Positions 46,257 to 58,390 of a stretch of DNA of 64,000 bases are shown here, piece after piece. Positions within the stretch are counted from its first letter, which is position 1; each line of letters starts with the position of its first letter. The stretch comes from Ephydatia muelleri. Its lineage: Eukaryota; Porifera; Demospongiae; Spongillida; Spongillidae. Location of the stretch: assembly GCA_013339895.1 (NCBI GenBank), contig JABACO010000022.1:1-64000 (forward strand), given 5' to 3'. The notes beneath the pieces were generated by a model. It worked only from the letters and a program-made list of their open reading frames with translations, was not told where the DNA came from and searched no databases. The position numbers were made by a program, and so were the translations under genes.

Positions 46257-46310
46257 AGTCTGGGGACCAGACTGATGTCATAGTACAACCATCAGTCTGG
46301 TCCCCAGACT
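46257..46310. repeat. Perfect inverted repeat, 21-nt arms
   Basis: 46257-46277 and 46290-46310 are exact complements (agtctggggaccagactgatg) with a 12-base loop. It lies 17 bases downstream (on the - strand) of an SRCR exon, inside the following intron. Confidence 0.9.
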
Positions 46311-46326
46311 ATTGGGGATAACTTAC

Positions 46327-49300
46327 CACACTGTAGTGTTGCAACATTGGCACTACTGCATCCTTGTCCGTATCCAATAGGGGGTGTGTAGTTGCATTCA
46401 GTTATCTTCTTGTTTGTGAGGTGTGTGCAATTGTTTACGCCCTCCAACCAAATGGGCTTTAGATAGTTCTGACCACTGTAGCTGTAAACAAATAATTTGG
46501 AGAAATTCTCAATTTATTACTTTTCATCAGTTCTGCTGCATGCATTGCGTAAGAGTTAACATTCCTGGGATTTATGCAACATACAGTCACGTATATACCC
46601 CACTTAATAAAGGCCAAAAACATAATAGTGAATTTCCTTGAAATGAAAACCGGTAACATTAGACCTCGTGGGAGACAAAAGATAATTTGGACCTAAAAAA
46701 AAAAGTAAACAAAAACAAAACAGCATCATGCAAGAACGGTACATCAGCTGACCGGACACGATTAACGAGACAAATGAATACACAGTCCGCCTTGCACGTT
46801 GGTGTACAATTACGGAGAGATCACTTGACACTTGACCGTAGTGGTAAAGAATGAAAAGAAACACCACAGGCAAGGCTTCGATATCAAAAAGAAGATGACC
46901 AAGTTGCAATTGCAGCTTCCTTGTCAAAACATCAGGGTATTCCAGATGAGATTATCAGCTGTCGAACTAGGAAAGGACGGCCAGAGTACGAGATTAAATG
47001 GGTAGGTTGGATAGCAGCACACAACACTTTGGAACCCATCACTAATCTTGCAGACTATGAAGGAATGTGGTTGCTGCGTTTGAGAAGGTTCGGCAAGAAA
47101 ATTATGACAAGAAGTCAGTAGAGGAGTTTGGCACACCACAGAAGGTATGCCTCGGAGACGATCGTATTTTAGAGGCTTTCAAAAGGGAAAGGTCATAGGC
47201 AAACTCCTTAAATCTGTCAAAGACTTCTGACTTCCGTTTCACAAAGTAGACCCTGCAAAACCTTGAGTCGTCATCAAAAAATGTCACAAAATATCAACTG
47301 TCACCAATTGACTCTGTAGCAGTGGTCCACACACATCACTATGTACAAGCTGTAGTTTCCTAGCTGTTCGAATCTCTCCCACCGAAGGTTTTCTGGCTAT
47401 CTTTCCTTCAACGCACTTTTCACAAAATGGCATTCTAGTATTGCATGGAATATGTAGTCCTTTCACCAGATCTTGACTAACCATCTCCTTCAATTGATGT
47501 TCATTTAGATACCCAACTCATTGGTGCCAGAGATTAGCCTTGTTGACTAGGAATCCTTCAGATGCAATGAACACCTTTTCTTGACTCATGATTGTTTCAC
47601 AATCCAAATAGTACAGCTTTTCCACCAATGACCCTGTGCCAAGCAAATTTCCATTTCTATCCCATATCCAACACCCAGAGTCATCAAACTTGCCTTTGCA
47701 GCAGCTGCTCCAGCTTACATGCCAACTTCGAAATGTACAAAATATCATACATAGTAACCTTTTTCATCTCACACCTGGGTCTTCAAGACAAAACGAGGAA
47801 GTGACGGCAAAGTTCAACAATATAATGCCTTGACTTGTAGCAAAGGATTCACTCAAAAGCATGGAATAGACTATGATGAAACCCTTTCACCTGTTGTTCA
47901 TTTTACATATGTTCATACACTACTAACATTTGCTATTCAAAATGGAATGATGGTACATCAGATGGATGTAGTCACTGCATTCCTAAATGGAACACTAGAC
48001 AAAGAGATCTGTATGAAACAGCCATCTGGATACATCAAGATAGGAGAGGAACATTTGGGGTGCAAGCTCAGGAAATCAATCTATGGATTGAAACGATCAC
48101 CTAGATGCTGGAACAAGGTCTTCAATAAGCATATGAAGTCTATTAGCTATGAGCAATGTGCAGCTGATCATTGTGTGCTTGTCAGGAGTGAAGGAACTGA
48201 AATCACAATAAGTGCTGTGTATGTTGACGACTTAATTATCATTGCAAAGAATCAGAAACAATGAAAAGGACAAAAAAATAGTCTGGCAGAGCAATTCAAG
48301 ATGGAAAACTTCACTACTGTCAACATCGAGTACGATGAAAACAAAAGGTGTTTATGGATGCACCAAAGGCCATATATTCAGTCATTGTTGGAAAGGTATG
48401 GACTATCAGCAGCAAAATCATCTTCTACTCCAGCTGATATCAATGTAAAACTAGTTAAGAATGATGGAGCTGATAAATTAACTGATCCATTATGCTACCA
48501 AGCAATGGTAGGGAGTTTGCTTTATGCAACTATTGCTCAACTATTGCTACCTTACCTGACATAGCCCCAGCAGTGGGAGCTGTGTCTAATTTTCTCAGAT
48601 GCTGATTGGGCAGGAGATTTGGACAGTCGTCACTCCACTTCAGGTAATTATTTGTCATGTCTGGAGGAGCTATCAGCTGGCTTAGCAAGAAGCAGCCAGT
48701 AGTTGCATTGTCAACCACTGAGGCAGAGTATGTGGCACTTGGAGCAGCCACGCAGAGGTTGTTCGGTCAAGGAGACTATTATTGGATATCAAAGCCTCAC
48801 CAAAAATGCCAACTGTCATCAGTGAAGGTACTATTGCTATTGCAAGAAATCCAGTGTATCATGCACGTACAAAACACATTTGACATTAAGTATCACTATG
48901 TTTGTGAGGCCTTGACCAATGGAGTCATTGATTTGGTGTACTGTCCTACTCACAGCAGAACATACTGACAAAACCATTATCATATGATCGATTTGAAACT
49001 CTTTGGCATGAAATGGGACTGAAAGATTTACTGCAGTAGCGACAAGACAATTTAAGTGGGAGTGTTGTGATAAATACAAATTGATTTTATCTGTTGCAGT
49101 TATTATTACAGGTCAGGTTAATACTTTTTGTCTTTCTGCGTAGATTGGCTATAACCTTGTGCATACCAGTTGGTGATCTTTCAGTTTTTGTATAGCTCTG
49201 TGTTCTTTATCAAGCTGGTCAAACAACAGAAATGATGTGCACCAACATGAGCTGAAAGCTTCATGCGTTAATGAATAGTCACCAGTATAGTATACAATTC

Positions 49301-52300
49301 ATTAACTATAACTAATCCTAGGCTGTGAAATTGTCCAGCACAAACATGTATGCTATTTAATCAGCCATTGCTAGTTCTTTTGGGATGCTCTCCCATGATA
49401 TAATAATGAATGTGGACAGATACATGAACGACTGACGGATCAGTAAATGTGATTAGTGGCTAGCTAGAGTGTGTTACCGTTTTTGACAGTATCAAACTGA
49501 ATGCTAAAATTTGTAACAGAGATGCATTTGTCTTCATGTGAGTCAACTCTTCACTTCGCTCGGTGAAGCATTTTTTTACTCTTCTACATGATCACCACAC
49601 ATATATAAACGTTTGCTGCAAACGGGCTATTGCTATTATTTCAATTTCTGTTGCCAGGTTCCTAATGCTTGCTTCACATAACCTACCATGGACTCAGAGG
49701 GATTTTATTGATATAGTCTAACTCCATAATCTGCTTAATTCTTTTTTCCAATCTCTGCAAACAAATTTGTAGCTTACTACATATCTCACTTCTTCACAAC
49801 TGGCTTGTATACACAGTTCTCTGCATTCTAGTAAAATATCACCTTATGATTAGAGAGACTTTGCTTGGCATAGATCCACTCACATAAGGTGTCACGATCA
49901 GATGCAAACACGTGGTGCCAAGTGCACAGATTGAATTGGACTACTTGATGATCTGCACCACACTTCTATAACAATTCAACCGCTTTAAATGGTTTTGGTG
50001 CATTGTTAATGTACGAGCAAATCTACATTAATTTTTGAACTTGTCATGTCACACTAATCATGTAGATGCTCATTCGCATATCCTCCAAAAACTTTCTTGA
50101 GTAGAATTTTATTATAAAATGCTCCGTACTCAATCCAAGGAGGCACATTAAGATTCTTACTCAGTACATTTCCACCTTGCTGAAATCAATCATTCTGTTC
50201 TTTGCATTTTTCAAATATAAGCGGCACAATGTTATATTGCATGCAAATGTACCATCATCATCATCATCATTTTCTCTGGCCTCAAACATCAAAGAACAAG
50301 CACCATATTTCCATGGGATAGAAGGTTGGTTGAATACATTACTTCCTTGGTTCGATACAGAGGAGTTTATGATTATCATCAATTTCCTCTTTCCACACTG
50401 ATTGGACCATAGGTTCTGTCACTGTTGTGGATGCTGTGCATGTTATTGCTTTTAAAATTGTGCTGGAACCTGTATTTTTAGCAGTATAAGTCTAGCTTAG
50501 AACAGTATTGCTTACAAGTCTATCCTCATGACTTGCTTTACTAGTACCATGGTTTGTTTTGTATGGCTTGCAGTGCTAATCCTTTCAAAGTTGCTGCTCT
50601 TATTGCCACCATGTTTTCTCAGCTGTGATCTTCATTATAAGATATGGTCCAATAAAATGTGCCCATTTAACATTTTTTCTCCTGCTCTATTATTTCTTCT
50701 AAAGTCCTAATTGACCAACTGCAAAAACATGTCGGCTAGCAAGTTTACAGTAATGAATGCATTTGTGTCTTTTTGTTCTTTTTGAATGTTAACCTTTGCT
50801 CTTTGTAGTATTCCATTAAAAGACGCTGTTCAGTTAAAGCTGCATATTTATATTTTTCTGAGCTCTGTGGCGTTCATATGTATATAGATTGGCAGTGAAA
50901 CTTCACAAGGCAAGGAGTGATTTCCTCAAGTTAGCATAGGACACAGATCACTATTGGCAACCAAAATTGGTCCGGGGAGCTGGCCAATTATGGCAGCGAA
51001 AAGTGCTCTGCTTGGATCAATTTTCGCCCGGACCAATTTTCACTTGGCAGTATGCGGGGCACTTTCCCATATGCACATGTATAATTGTATAATTATCCAC
51101 GGTCGCAAACTTACCTTCCGACGAATCCAATGGCTAAATAGCTATTATTTGGATCGTAGCCTAACTGCGCGCACACCAAACGTCCTGCTTCCTCGTTCCA
51201 TCCCGTCGCACATACGGCACCCCACACTCCGCTGTAAAGAACCTCCACGTTTCCAATGGCGGGGTCTGATCCACCATAGAGGCGAACCGCGCCATCGGTG
51301 TCCACTATAATGGGTCCATGCATGCATTACATCACAATAGAATGCAATTGCAATAAATCTTTGCTTACATCTATTGTTGCTGCAAGTCACTCCAGCATAC
51401 AGAGTCGCTGAATAATTACAAACTGTTGTGTATTTCGTTGTACAATATGCGTAGGACTCCACTGTCGTGTGATAGGCGGTTGAGTGGTATTGCGAGTTGT
51501 AATAGGAGTCATGTGAGTAACGGTACTTCGTTGCACACACAGTGGTCAATGATAGCCTCATTAATGAGTCACGATTTTTGGAAATTCTGAAGCGAGGAGA
51601 AATGGCAATTCATTGACACGGACATATTGCTGGAATACACACGTCACAGCGAACGGAAATGGGATTATTGTGGGCCATAATTATCCAATAGCGTGGTTAC
51701 ATTATTTATGGTATTCTGCACTTCAAATATTAAAAATTGTTATCATGGATGGAAGGTACACGTTACAACCATAGCTTTGTACAACATTACACCCCACATG
51801 TGCTGTATGAACTTGATAATGCATATCCATGTATGTATGCGCACACCTTGAGCTCTTAGTAAAATATCGTGTTCTCAAAATTTGTCTTTCTCTCTTCATG
51901 CATAAATCCTATCTTAGAAGCACGAAATAGAAATCAACTTGATTTCTTGATGCATTATTTAAATCTCATTCAGAATCACATATAAAAGCAAAACAGCTCC
52001 TAATTGGTTTAAAAAAAAAAGGCAATTTCAAGTTGTTTCTTAGCAAAAGAATTACAATGTCTCACAAGGCGAACTAATATGTAACGTAAAGAAAAATAAA
52101 CAGATTGGCTTGAAGATTATATTACCCACTGATCACATTTATAAAGAACTACACATTATAATATTTCTCGTTCCAGAAAGTGATTTGATTGTAGTATTGG
52201 TGGTGTTAAAAGCAAATAAAAGATGGCGCAGCTTGGTACACTTTAGCTAATGCATAACTAGAGCATGTATCACAGAATTTTTTTTTGAAACTGCTCTAAA

Positions 52301-54844
52301 TATTTTCGTGTACATTTATATCATGCAATGATGTTATGCGAAGGATCAAATTCTACCTTTTCCCAACCACTCCTGATAAATGCATCCACATTACGTATAG
52401 CTAATATAGCTGAATGGTCACTTGTACATCACAAAAGACCTACGTATACGTATTGTATGTAGTGGACGTGTAGCCAAGCTTGTTGCAGACGCCACTAAGA
52501 TCAAAAGCACCCGGACACAGCCGCACCCATCCATAACCGGCGAACTTCATCTCCACAGCTCCTTGTCCATCTGTGACAGAGCCAACTAATCGCACATCAT
52601 TGGTATTGTTTCCTAGGAAATAATATGAAATTCATTTCAATCAACCATTTGTTTCGAAACACTCAATTCTATGTACTGAGTATGGAATCATTTCCGCGAA
52701 AAGGGACCTAACGCATGATTTCAATTTTTTATATATTCTAGAAGTCTGAAAGTCCTCTACACATTGCTTCTTACGCACTGAGAATCGGAGTATCTATCGT
52801 GGAGTTGTAAGGCTCTGAATTTTTAATTAGCCATACATTTCAACACAAGCGTTACATTTCTATTGCGCGTACTGCAGTAATGGATAATCTATGCGCTATG
52901 TCCCTTTTCGCGGAAAAATCACAATTATAAATGGGTCAGTGTCTGCAAAAATGGCACTATAATTGTGAGACATTTGGTCACCTGCAATAACCATTTCTTT
53001 CAGCCTATTCAGTCAAGTGTGCATGCGCAACTGAACATAACAGTTTTTGTTATGGACAATACGGGCGCCGTTATAAGGGCTCAGGTCTAGATGCAGAAGC
53101 ACCAGCCTTTTGTGTACATACACTGTTGTGTTCTTTGATAAATTAATGTATGCGATGCTCGAGTTTAAAATACAAGTGGTGACTGGAAATCTGCAACTCG
53201 GCATACACTACAATAATCATGATTGTATTCTACTGTCATTCACCAGATGTATAGTGCCCGATGTGCAGTTCCCCGCTTGCTACGTTAATTGACTTTCACA
53301 TACTTTATAGTGGAGCAATACAGTATGAGATTAATGCGACATTTAATGCCCGCAACCTTGTACCCAACAATAATGCATCCTGCATCACACTTCTAGAAAA
53401 TTAGTTTTTCTGCCGATTATTTCACATATCAATGGCCGCTGTTGATCCTAAAGCGACATATACATACATGTATAATGCATGATAAACTACTAACTAGAAT
53501 CTATTGCTGTGTACTATAAAACGAGCACAACATACAAACAATAGTCTGCATGCCGGGCATATATATCAGACGCAATGCAAGTTTGCATTATGCACAGATG
53601 CATGTTCAGTGTAAGACGCAGATGGTGTACAATTCATTACATTCATTTGCGAACATAAGCACTCGAAATGAATCGGCACATAATGCATGCGTGTACTGTT
53701 ATCCAGTATTATGCTTAATCAAAGCGCACTAGAAAATGTGATTTTAAATCCACGCACGACACTATAATAGTTTGGCTTACTTTGTCTGCAGACCACAGCA
53801 GCATCATAGTCATGTGTACATGTGCTAGTGTTGGTCGAAATCTTATCACAATTGGCAAATGTTGTTTCCGTTCCATTGCATGCGACACTACTAAAGTGAA
53901 TCGGCACACTCTGCGAAACCTTGTACGAATCTGGCAACCTGTGGCATTGATTCGTTTACAGCAGCACACATAATGTACATACGTCTATTCAAAGGCATCA
54001 TGCGCATTTGTGGCAGAAGTGTGACATACGTGCTAAGAATGATGGAATTCAGGGCACCGGAGTATAGATGAATCTGTGTAACAGGATCGACCACATTCCA
54101 GCATGCCATGTGGGCATTCTTCTCGCTCCACGAGCGGGTTAAGCTGTCGGTGCAGATGGTGCCCCAATACCCATTGTGGCACACTTCCACGATCCCGGCG
54201 TAGAGGTCTTTGCGGTTAAATGGAGCCAACTTCACAACTCCTTCATCAGAACAAGGCTCTGGTTGACCTGCAGTAGTTCACTGTGAATGCATTACATACA
54301 TTTGCATGCGTCAGTGTAATCTATTTTGTGGATGAATTAAACTTCGAGTCTACGTATACAGCTCTGCAGACTGATATGCGAATACGTACATACATGTACA
54401 GCATGCAATCTTAGTGCGGTGATGTGTGTGTCTGCGCGTTTGTGTGTATATGGATGTGTGTGCCTGTGTGTGTGTGCGTGTGTGTGTGTGTGTGTGTGCA
54501 TGTGTGCGCGCGCGCGCGTGTGTGCGTGGTTAAGAATCATACGTGTACGTGTATACGTTCGTATGAAGTATTTTGTTATTTTCTGCACTTTGGTATACAT
54601 GTATTTGCAGAGCGTATACTAACGCAATAGTGACATGCACAACTAACTTATCAACGTGTCGTGCAGACCAATGTACATGTGTCGACGTGTAATTTTCGCA
54701 ACTCATAATTGCAGTACATGTACATATATAGATCAATGTTTAGTATAAGTACTTACCAAAGACAGCTGTAATGAACTGCAACATAAGTAAACTCTGTAAC
54801 TGGGTGAAAACAGAATGAGAAAACCTCTCAGTAGTTGAATACAT
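46327..54844 (-). CDS. Secreted SRCR-domain protein, seven exons, 3' end not found
   Basis: Scavenger receptor cysteine-rich domains bind ligands outside the cell. I rebuilt this gene from the - strand: 54844-54757 (start Met, hydrophobic signal peptide SLLMLQFITAVFG), 54267-54030 and 53938-53781 (domain A), 52612-52450 and 51586-51369 (domain B), 51304-51115 and 46481-46327 (domain C). Each domain is split into a first exon (phase 1 in, 2 out) and a second (2 in, 1 out); all seven junctions agree and use GT-AG. Domain A shows WGTICTDSLTRSWSEKNAHM and CTHDYDAAVVC; domain C shows VEVLYSGVWGAVCATGW and PIWLEGVNNCTHL. Together this gives about 403 residues. Domain B is the least typical, Tyr/Thr-rich in its second half. 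The 4.6-kb intron inside domain C contains copia and chromodomain debris. Further exons probably exist below 46327. Confidence 0.75.
46868..47200 (+). pseudogene. Chromodomain fragment of a transposon protein
   Basis: The frame from 46868 reads through GIPDEIISCRTRKGRPEYEI then KWVGW and NTLEPITNLADYEG, a chromodomain with its Trp and acidic ends. At about 47063 the frame shifts by one base; the continuation AAFEKVRQENYDKKSVEEF to about 47198 is in the other frame. Chromodomains of this kind occur in retroelement integrases and in some hAT proteins. It lies inside an SRCR intron, opposite in strand to the gene, and abuts the inverted copia segment. Confidence 0.6.
47100..47760 (-). pseudogene. 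Copia GAG-pre-integrase and integrase segment, inverted
   Basis: Three minus-strand frames read LVKGLHIPCNTRMPFCEKC and GKIARKPSVGE with LVHSDVCGPL (zinc site and first integrase Asp), then FDDDSRFCRVYFVKRKSEVF. The order is that of Ty1/copia pol from pre-integrase to integrase. The frames are joined by shifts near 47500 and 47290. The segment points away from the reverse transcriptase that begins at 47770 on the + strand. Confidence 0.7.
47770..49041 (+). pseudogene. Copia reverse transcriptase and RNase H, broken
   Basis: Reverse transcriptase (RVT_2 type): TWVFKTKRGSDGKVQQYNA, KGFTQKHGIDYDETLSPVV, MDVVTAFLNGTLDKEI, then AVYVDDLIIIAKN with the catalytic Asp pair at about 48220-48232. A second frame (48301-48564) continues the thumb. 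RNase H follows: DADWAGDLDSRHSTSG, MSGGAISWLSKKQPVVALST, TEAEYVALGAATQ. The C-terminus PLSYDRFETLWHEMGLKDLL stops at about 49039. Frameshifts near 47835, 48260, 48550 and 48650 kill it. A purine tract (aagtggga) and tgttgtgataaata at 49063 probably start the 3' LTR, whose end I could not set. Confidence 0.75.
49063..51110. other. SRCR intron sequence, copia LTR start, no gene
   Basis: Probable copia 3' LTR from 49063, then AT-rich sequence with no recognisable coding. A dispersed repeat (50952-51050) ends close to the SRCR exon at 51115. Confidence 0.5.
50952..51050. repeat. Dispersed repeat, copy 1 (ttggtccgggg type)
   Basis: attggcaaccaaaattggtc and the following 70 bases match 55110-55195 at most positions, including gcagcgaaaagtg. 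The other end is ggaccaattttc, an inverted match to its start. Probably a small TIR element. Confidence 0.6.
52683..52922. mobile_element. MITE, same family as 44093-44302
   Basis: TIRs tggaatcatttccgcgaaaa (from 52683) and the inverted cccttttcgcggaaa (to 52922). The interior is homologous to 43748-43935 and 44120-44270. It lies in the SRCR intron between domains A and B. Confidence 0.8.
54421..54530. repeat. (TG)n/(CG)n simple repeat
   Basis: TG repeats with a GCGCGCGCGC core, in the first intron of the SRCR gene. Confidence 0.95.
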
Positions 54845-56430
54845 ACAAAAATAAGGTATGGTCAAGGGCACCGCCCACAGACCTCAGTATACATGTAGTA
54901 TACACACTGTCTGGTCGTCATGTGAGACGACACGCACATACAGTACACCACCGGCGTAGTAATCGTCAATTCAGGGAAGCATGTAACCTACACTGTATAT
55001 AGGATAAAATATCTATAGGATATATTATCTTAGTATGGTGTAGGATAAAATGTACTAGGCTATATTATCCAGGCGGATGATGCAAATCAGTGTACTATGA
55101 CACCCGACCTATTTTGGCAACCAAAGTGGTCCGGGGTCGGACAAATTTTTGCAGTGAAAAGTGGTCCGGCCGGAGTCCGGACCCTATTCTTGTGCAGGAT
55201 CTTTACACAAGCTTTCGGGATCGGCTTTGTAGCGGTTTCTTGTCGCGCGCCTTCTTTTTCCATATGTACTTCACACTTGGAGTCTAAGTACGCCCTTAGC
55301 AATCTTAGCATGATTCGTTGTCTCGATGCTCTACATGTCAGTATGACTTGAAACATGCTAGTTAGTTGCTTGGTTACGTAGTAGTCGGAGGTTGTAAGTG
55401 CATTATTGAGAAGTCACTATTAAAGTTGCTCGCTGACCCTCGTAACAGTATAAGCCTTCTGGTCAGTATTTTTTAAAAAGACCTTTACTCAGCTGTTCAT
55501 TATGAATATAATTACGCGGGCATTTCATGCGCAGGCGCAACTATTACATTGTTACAATACACTCCAAAAGACATTGCATACCCGTACAATGCCATTGCGT
55601 GTTCGAACTGGCATTGATGTAAACAACACGTCATAATGACGAAACTGATTCGGAGTAAAGACTGAATGTGGACGAGGAAGTAGACTGAATGATGTCTGGC
55701 TTACAGAACAGTTTCCTTTATAGTGGCTCAAGTGAACACTATAGAAATGTGGCCGGATGCCTTCTTTTTTTTTTTTTTACATTCGATTGCACACCGGTAC
55801 CACTGCTTACCCTAGAAATGTGAACATGCTATAATTAAGATGTAGTATGCTTCTCACATTCTAGTGTGCCGAACTTGTTCTTAGGCGTCGTCTTAATTGG
55901 AACAATTTGGTACATGCAGTATTCTCTCGAAGAGTTCCGCAGCGCTGAAAATCGGGCCACGCCATCTTTACGGTATATAGTTCTAGTACGATGTTCAAGG
56001 GTAAGGTCGTCGAGACTGTCTGCTTCGTGCCCGTATAAAGTACTGACCATTACGCTTAGTGTAGTGAACATGCAGGCCTACCTTCATGATGTGGCGAGAA
56101 CGACTAGAATCCGCCAGTTGAAGTAAAGAGGATATACAAGGCCACGCCCACAGCTCCAAATATGCGAATAATCAGTAATAATCTGTCTCATAACTTGGTC
56201 GGCCACACCAGGAGAACATGTACATCTGCGGAACAGTAGAGTATATGTTAGCATGTTCCGCGGAATATAGTAAGCGATACGGCAAAGATATACAAAAAAT
56301 TGTTTTAATGACACATACATAAGAAGCAGACCAGACGACAATAATATACAAACAGGAATTTACAATAAAATAAATAAATAAATAAAAAGAAATTAAATTC
56401 TTCCAGTATACATATGCTGCTATGCATGAG
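54845..56430. other. Intergenic 5' of the SRCR gene
   Basis: Holds a short repeated stretch (aggataaaat/atattatc, 55010-55075), the second copy of the ttggtccgggg repeat (55110-55195), and two convergent ORFs of about 80 codons at 55835-56126 with no recognised motif. No gene is supported. Confidence 0.5.
55110..55195. repeat. Dispersed repeat, copy 2 (ggtccgggg type)
   Basis: Homologous to 50952-51050. Contains the partial palindrome ggtccggccggagtccggac. Confidence 0.6.
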
Positions 56431-56434
56431 CAAT

Positions 56435-57805
56435 CTATAAAATACAGTAGAGAGGTGCTCCATCATCCATCCCAAGTCCACTTCTCCACTTCACTCGTGA
56501 GCCCCTTAGACACAAACTGGTTGCCCTTATGATAGCAAAGGCCAGTCGGGCCCTAACATATCCACATGTTTAAGAATAGGGCTTTGAGCCAGGTTGGCTG
56601 CCATTCTCTTTAGGAAATGTTCGGCCTCTCTGTGTAGCAAACCATCCACTGACAGCACTATTGGTGTAAAGGTACCCCTCCGCTCCACTACAGCCTGCTC
56701 ATAGACCCTCTTCTTCTCTTTAGCTCCAGACTCCAGGATGGCTTCAGGTGAACGAGTGCGATGAGAAGGAGCATCAGTGTCAACAACTATGACATCAAAT
56801 AGTGCCTCCACCTGAGGTTGCCATACCCCACGTATCCCCAAGTCCAGTCTTAGCCCACCATCTGCATTCTTAACATCAGCCTCTCTGACAACTGGTTCTT
56901 TGATGACATGTGTCCATACCTGTGATGCTATATCTCCTATGCAGTCTCTGATTTCATTGTGTCTTTGAATGACAAGACCTCCCTTCTTGCAATCAAGGGC
57001 ATGCTGAAGGGTTAAGGCAGTACCACAACCATCACATTTAGGAGGTAGACAGGGAGGATCCCGCAAATAACGTATGGCTAGGCCATCTCTGAACTGCAAG
57101 GGTGACAGGTCAAAATGGTAATTCTGTAGAGGAAGTACATTCAGCCATGTTGATGTCTTTCCATTCAGTGATCTTCGAAGTGCTCTCTGTCGATCAGGAC
57201 TAAAGGAAGGTATTATACTCTCAAATTTCGGTATGAAGTCATCTTCCTTAGCCTTAGTACTCATCTTCCTGGCAGTAGTCAGCGACTCCAAATGCTGCTC
57301 ATGTTGAAAAGCAGTCACACCCTTGATGGCTTCACTTACTGTAGCAGTGCCCTGTCTAGATGTCTTGTAGGCATGCACTGCAGTTTCAGTCGGATCATAA
57401 ATACCGAGACCAGCAAGGTATGTTGGCAGCTGAAACAAATGTTTCTCCTCAACAGTGACTACTCCTCCTAGAAGAGATGGAAAGAACTGATCTGAGATGG
57501 CATGCTGCAATGGTATGAATGTCTCAGCACAATCAGGAACCACTCTTTGGACAAACTCCCATTCACATTGCAGTGATTTGGTCATAGTGCTAAATGCTGC
57601 CTGAGGTGCCCTGACGGCCGCCTTGGATACTTTGGTGACACATTCAGTCCAATATTCAACCTTCTGTTTCATGAAGTTTCTGCAATACTCTCGAGTACCA
57701 ATTACACCACCCAGAAAGCGATGGCCGCTTGACACTGTGATTCCCAGATCCTTGAAGCAGTTTCTGGCAACATCTTCAAATTGTGGTGCCACGACTAGAA
57801 CACTA
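56435..57805 (-). pseudogene. LINE-type reverse transcriptase, C-terminal half, 5'-truncated
   Basis: The ORF (421 codons as read) lacks the polymerase palm. It starts in the thumb region (FKDLGITVSSGHRFLGGVIG) and continues through a helical part (LNGKTSTWLNVLPLQ, FRDGLAIRYL), a zinc-type site (CDGCGTALTLQHALDCKKGG with RHNEIRD) and a PD-(D/E)xK-like endonuclease region (FDVIVVDTDAPSH, then EKKRVYEQAV). At about 56575 a one-base shift ends the ORF early; the other frame continues GYVRARLAFAIIRATSLCLR to a stop at 56435-56437. This order matches non-LTR retrotransposons with a C-terminal restriction-like endonuclease; the exact clade is uncertain. A (TTTA)n stretch at about 56365-56395 would be its 3' tail. 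The 5' truncation at about 57.8 kb is typical of LINE insertion. Confidence 0.7.
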
Positions 57806-58390
57806 CATATACAATACAGTAAAGGACAGAATACATACTATTATACCGCTTGCAGCTATCATTATGCTACTATTACACTGAATACCACTGCAGTAAATAT
57901 CGACGTAAATATTATCCAGATTGAATATTTCGTAAGCTGCGCGCGCGTAACCGATTAACGCCGGAATATTTTTTGTGTAGAGTTGTCCAAAATCAACTAA
58001 ATGACGCAGCAGAGGAATGTTTGTAGCAGGAAAGGGGGGTTTCAACAATATTAAATGAAGCCGTGAACATGAATAACTTCTAATTGGTACAATGTTTCAA
58101 AGGGTCTGGAAGAATTCTTCTGTAACGGTAAACACATATTTGACGCAGATATGCGTCTCTCGGCTAACGGCCAAATCAGTAAAATCTTTTGTACAGTTTC
58201 GAAACACAAAGACGGTCAGGGCCTTTTGTAGCATTGTTACGTGGGTTAGTCACTATTCAATCCTCAGAATATAATGGCAACTCCACCACAGTACACGTAC
58301 AACCACTGTTTCTATGCAACCTACCCGATTACACAATGCTACGCGCATGCGCAATACAATGCAACTATACCAACCCGTTACAGCATATAA
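57806..58390. other. No gene recognised
   Basis: Short unique stretch between the LINE fragment and the TIR element. Several small ORFs, none with a motif. Confidence 0.5.
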
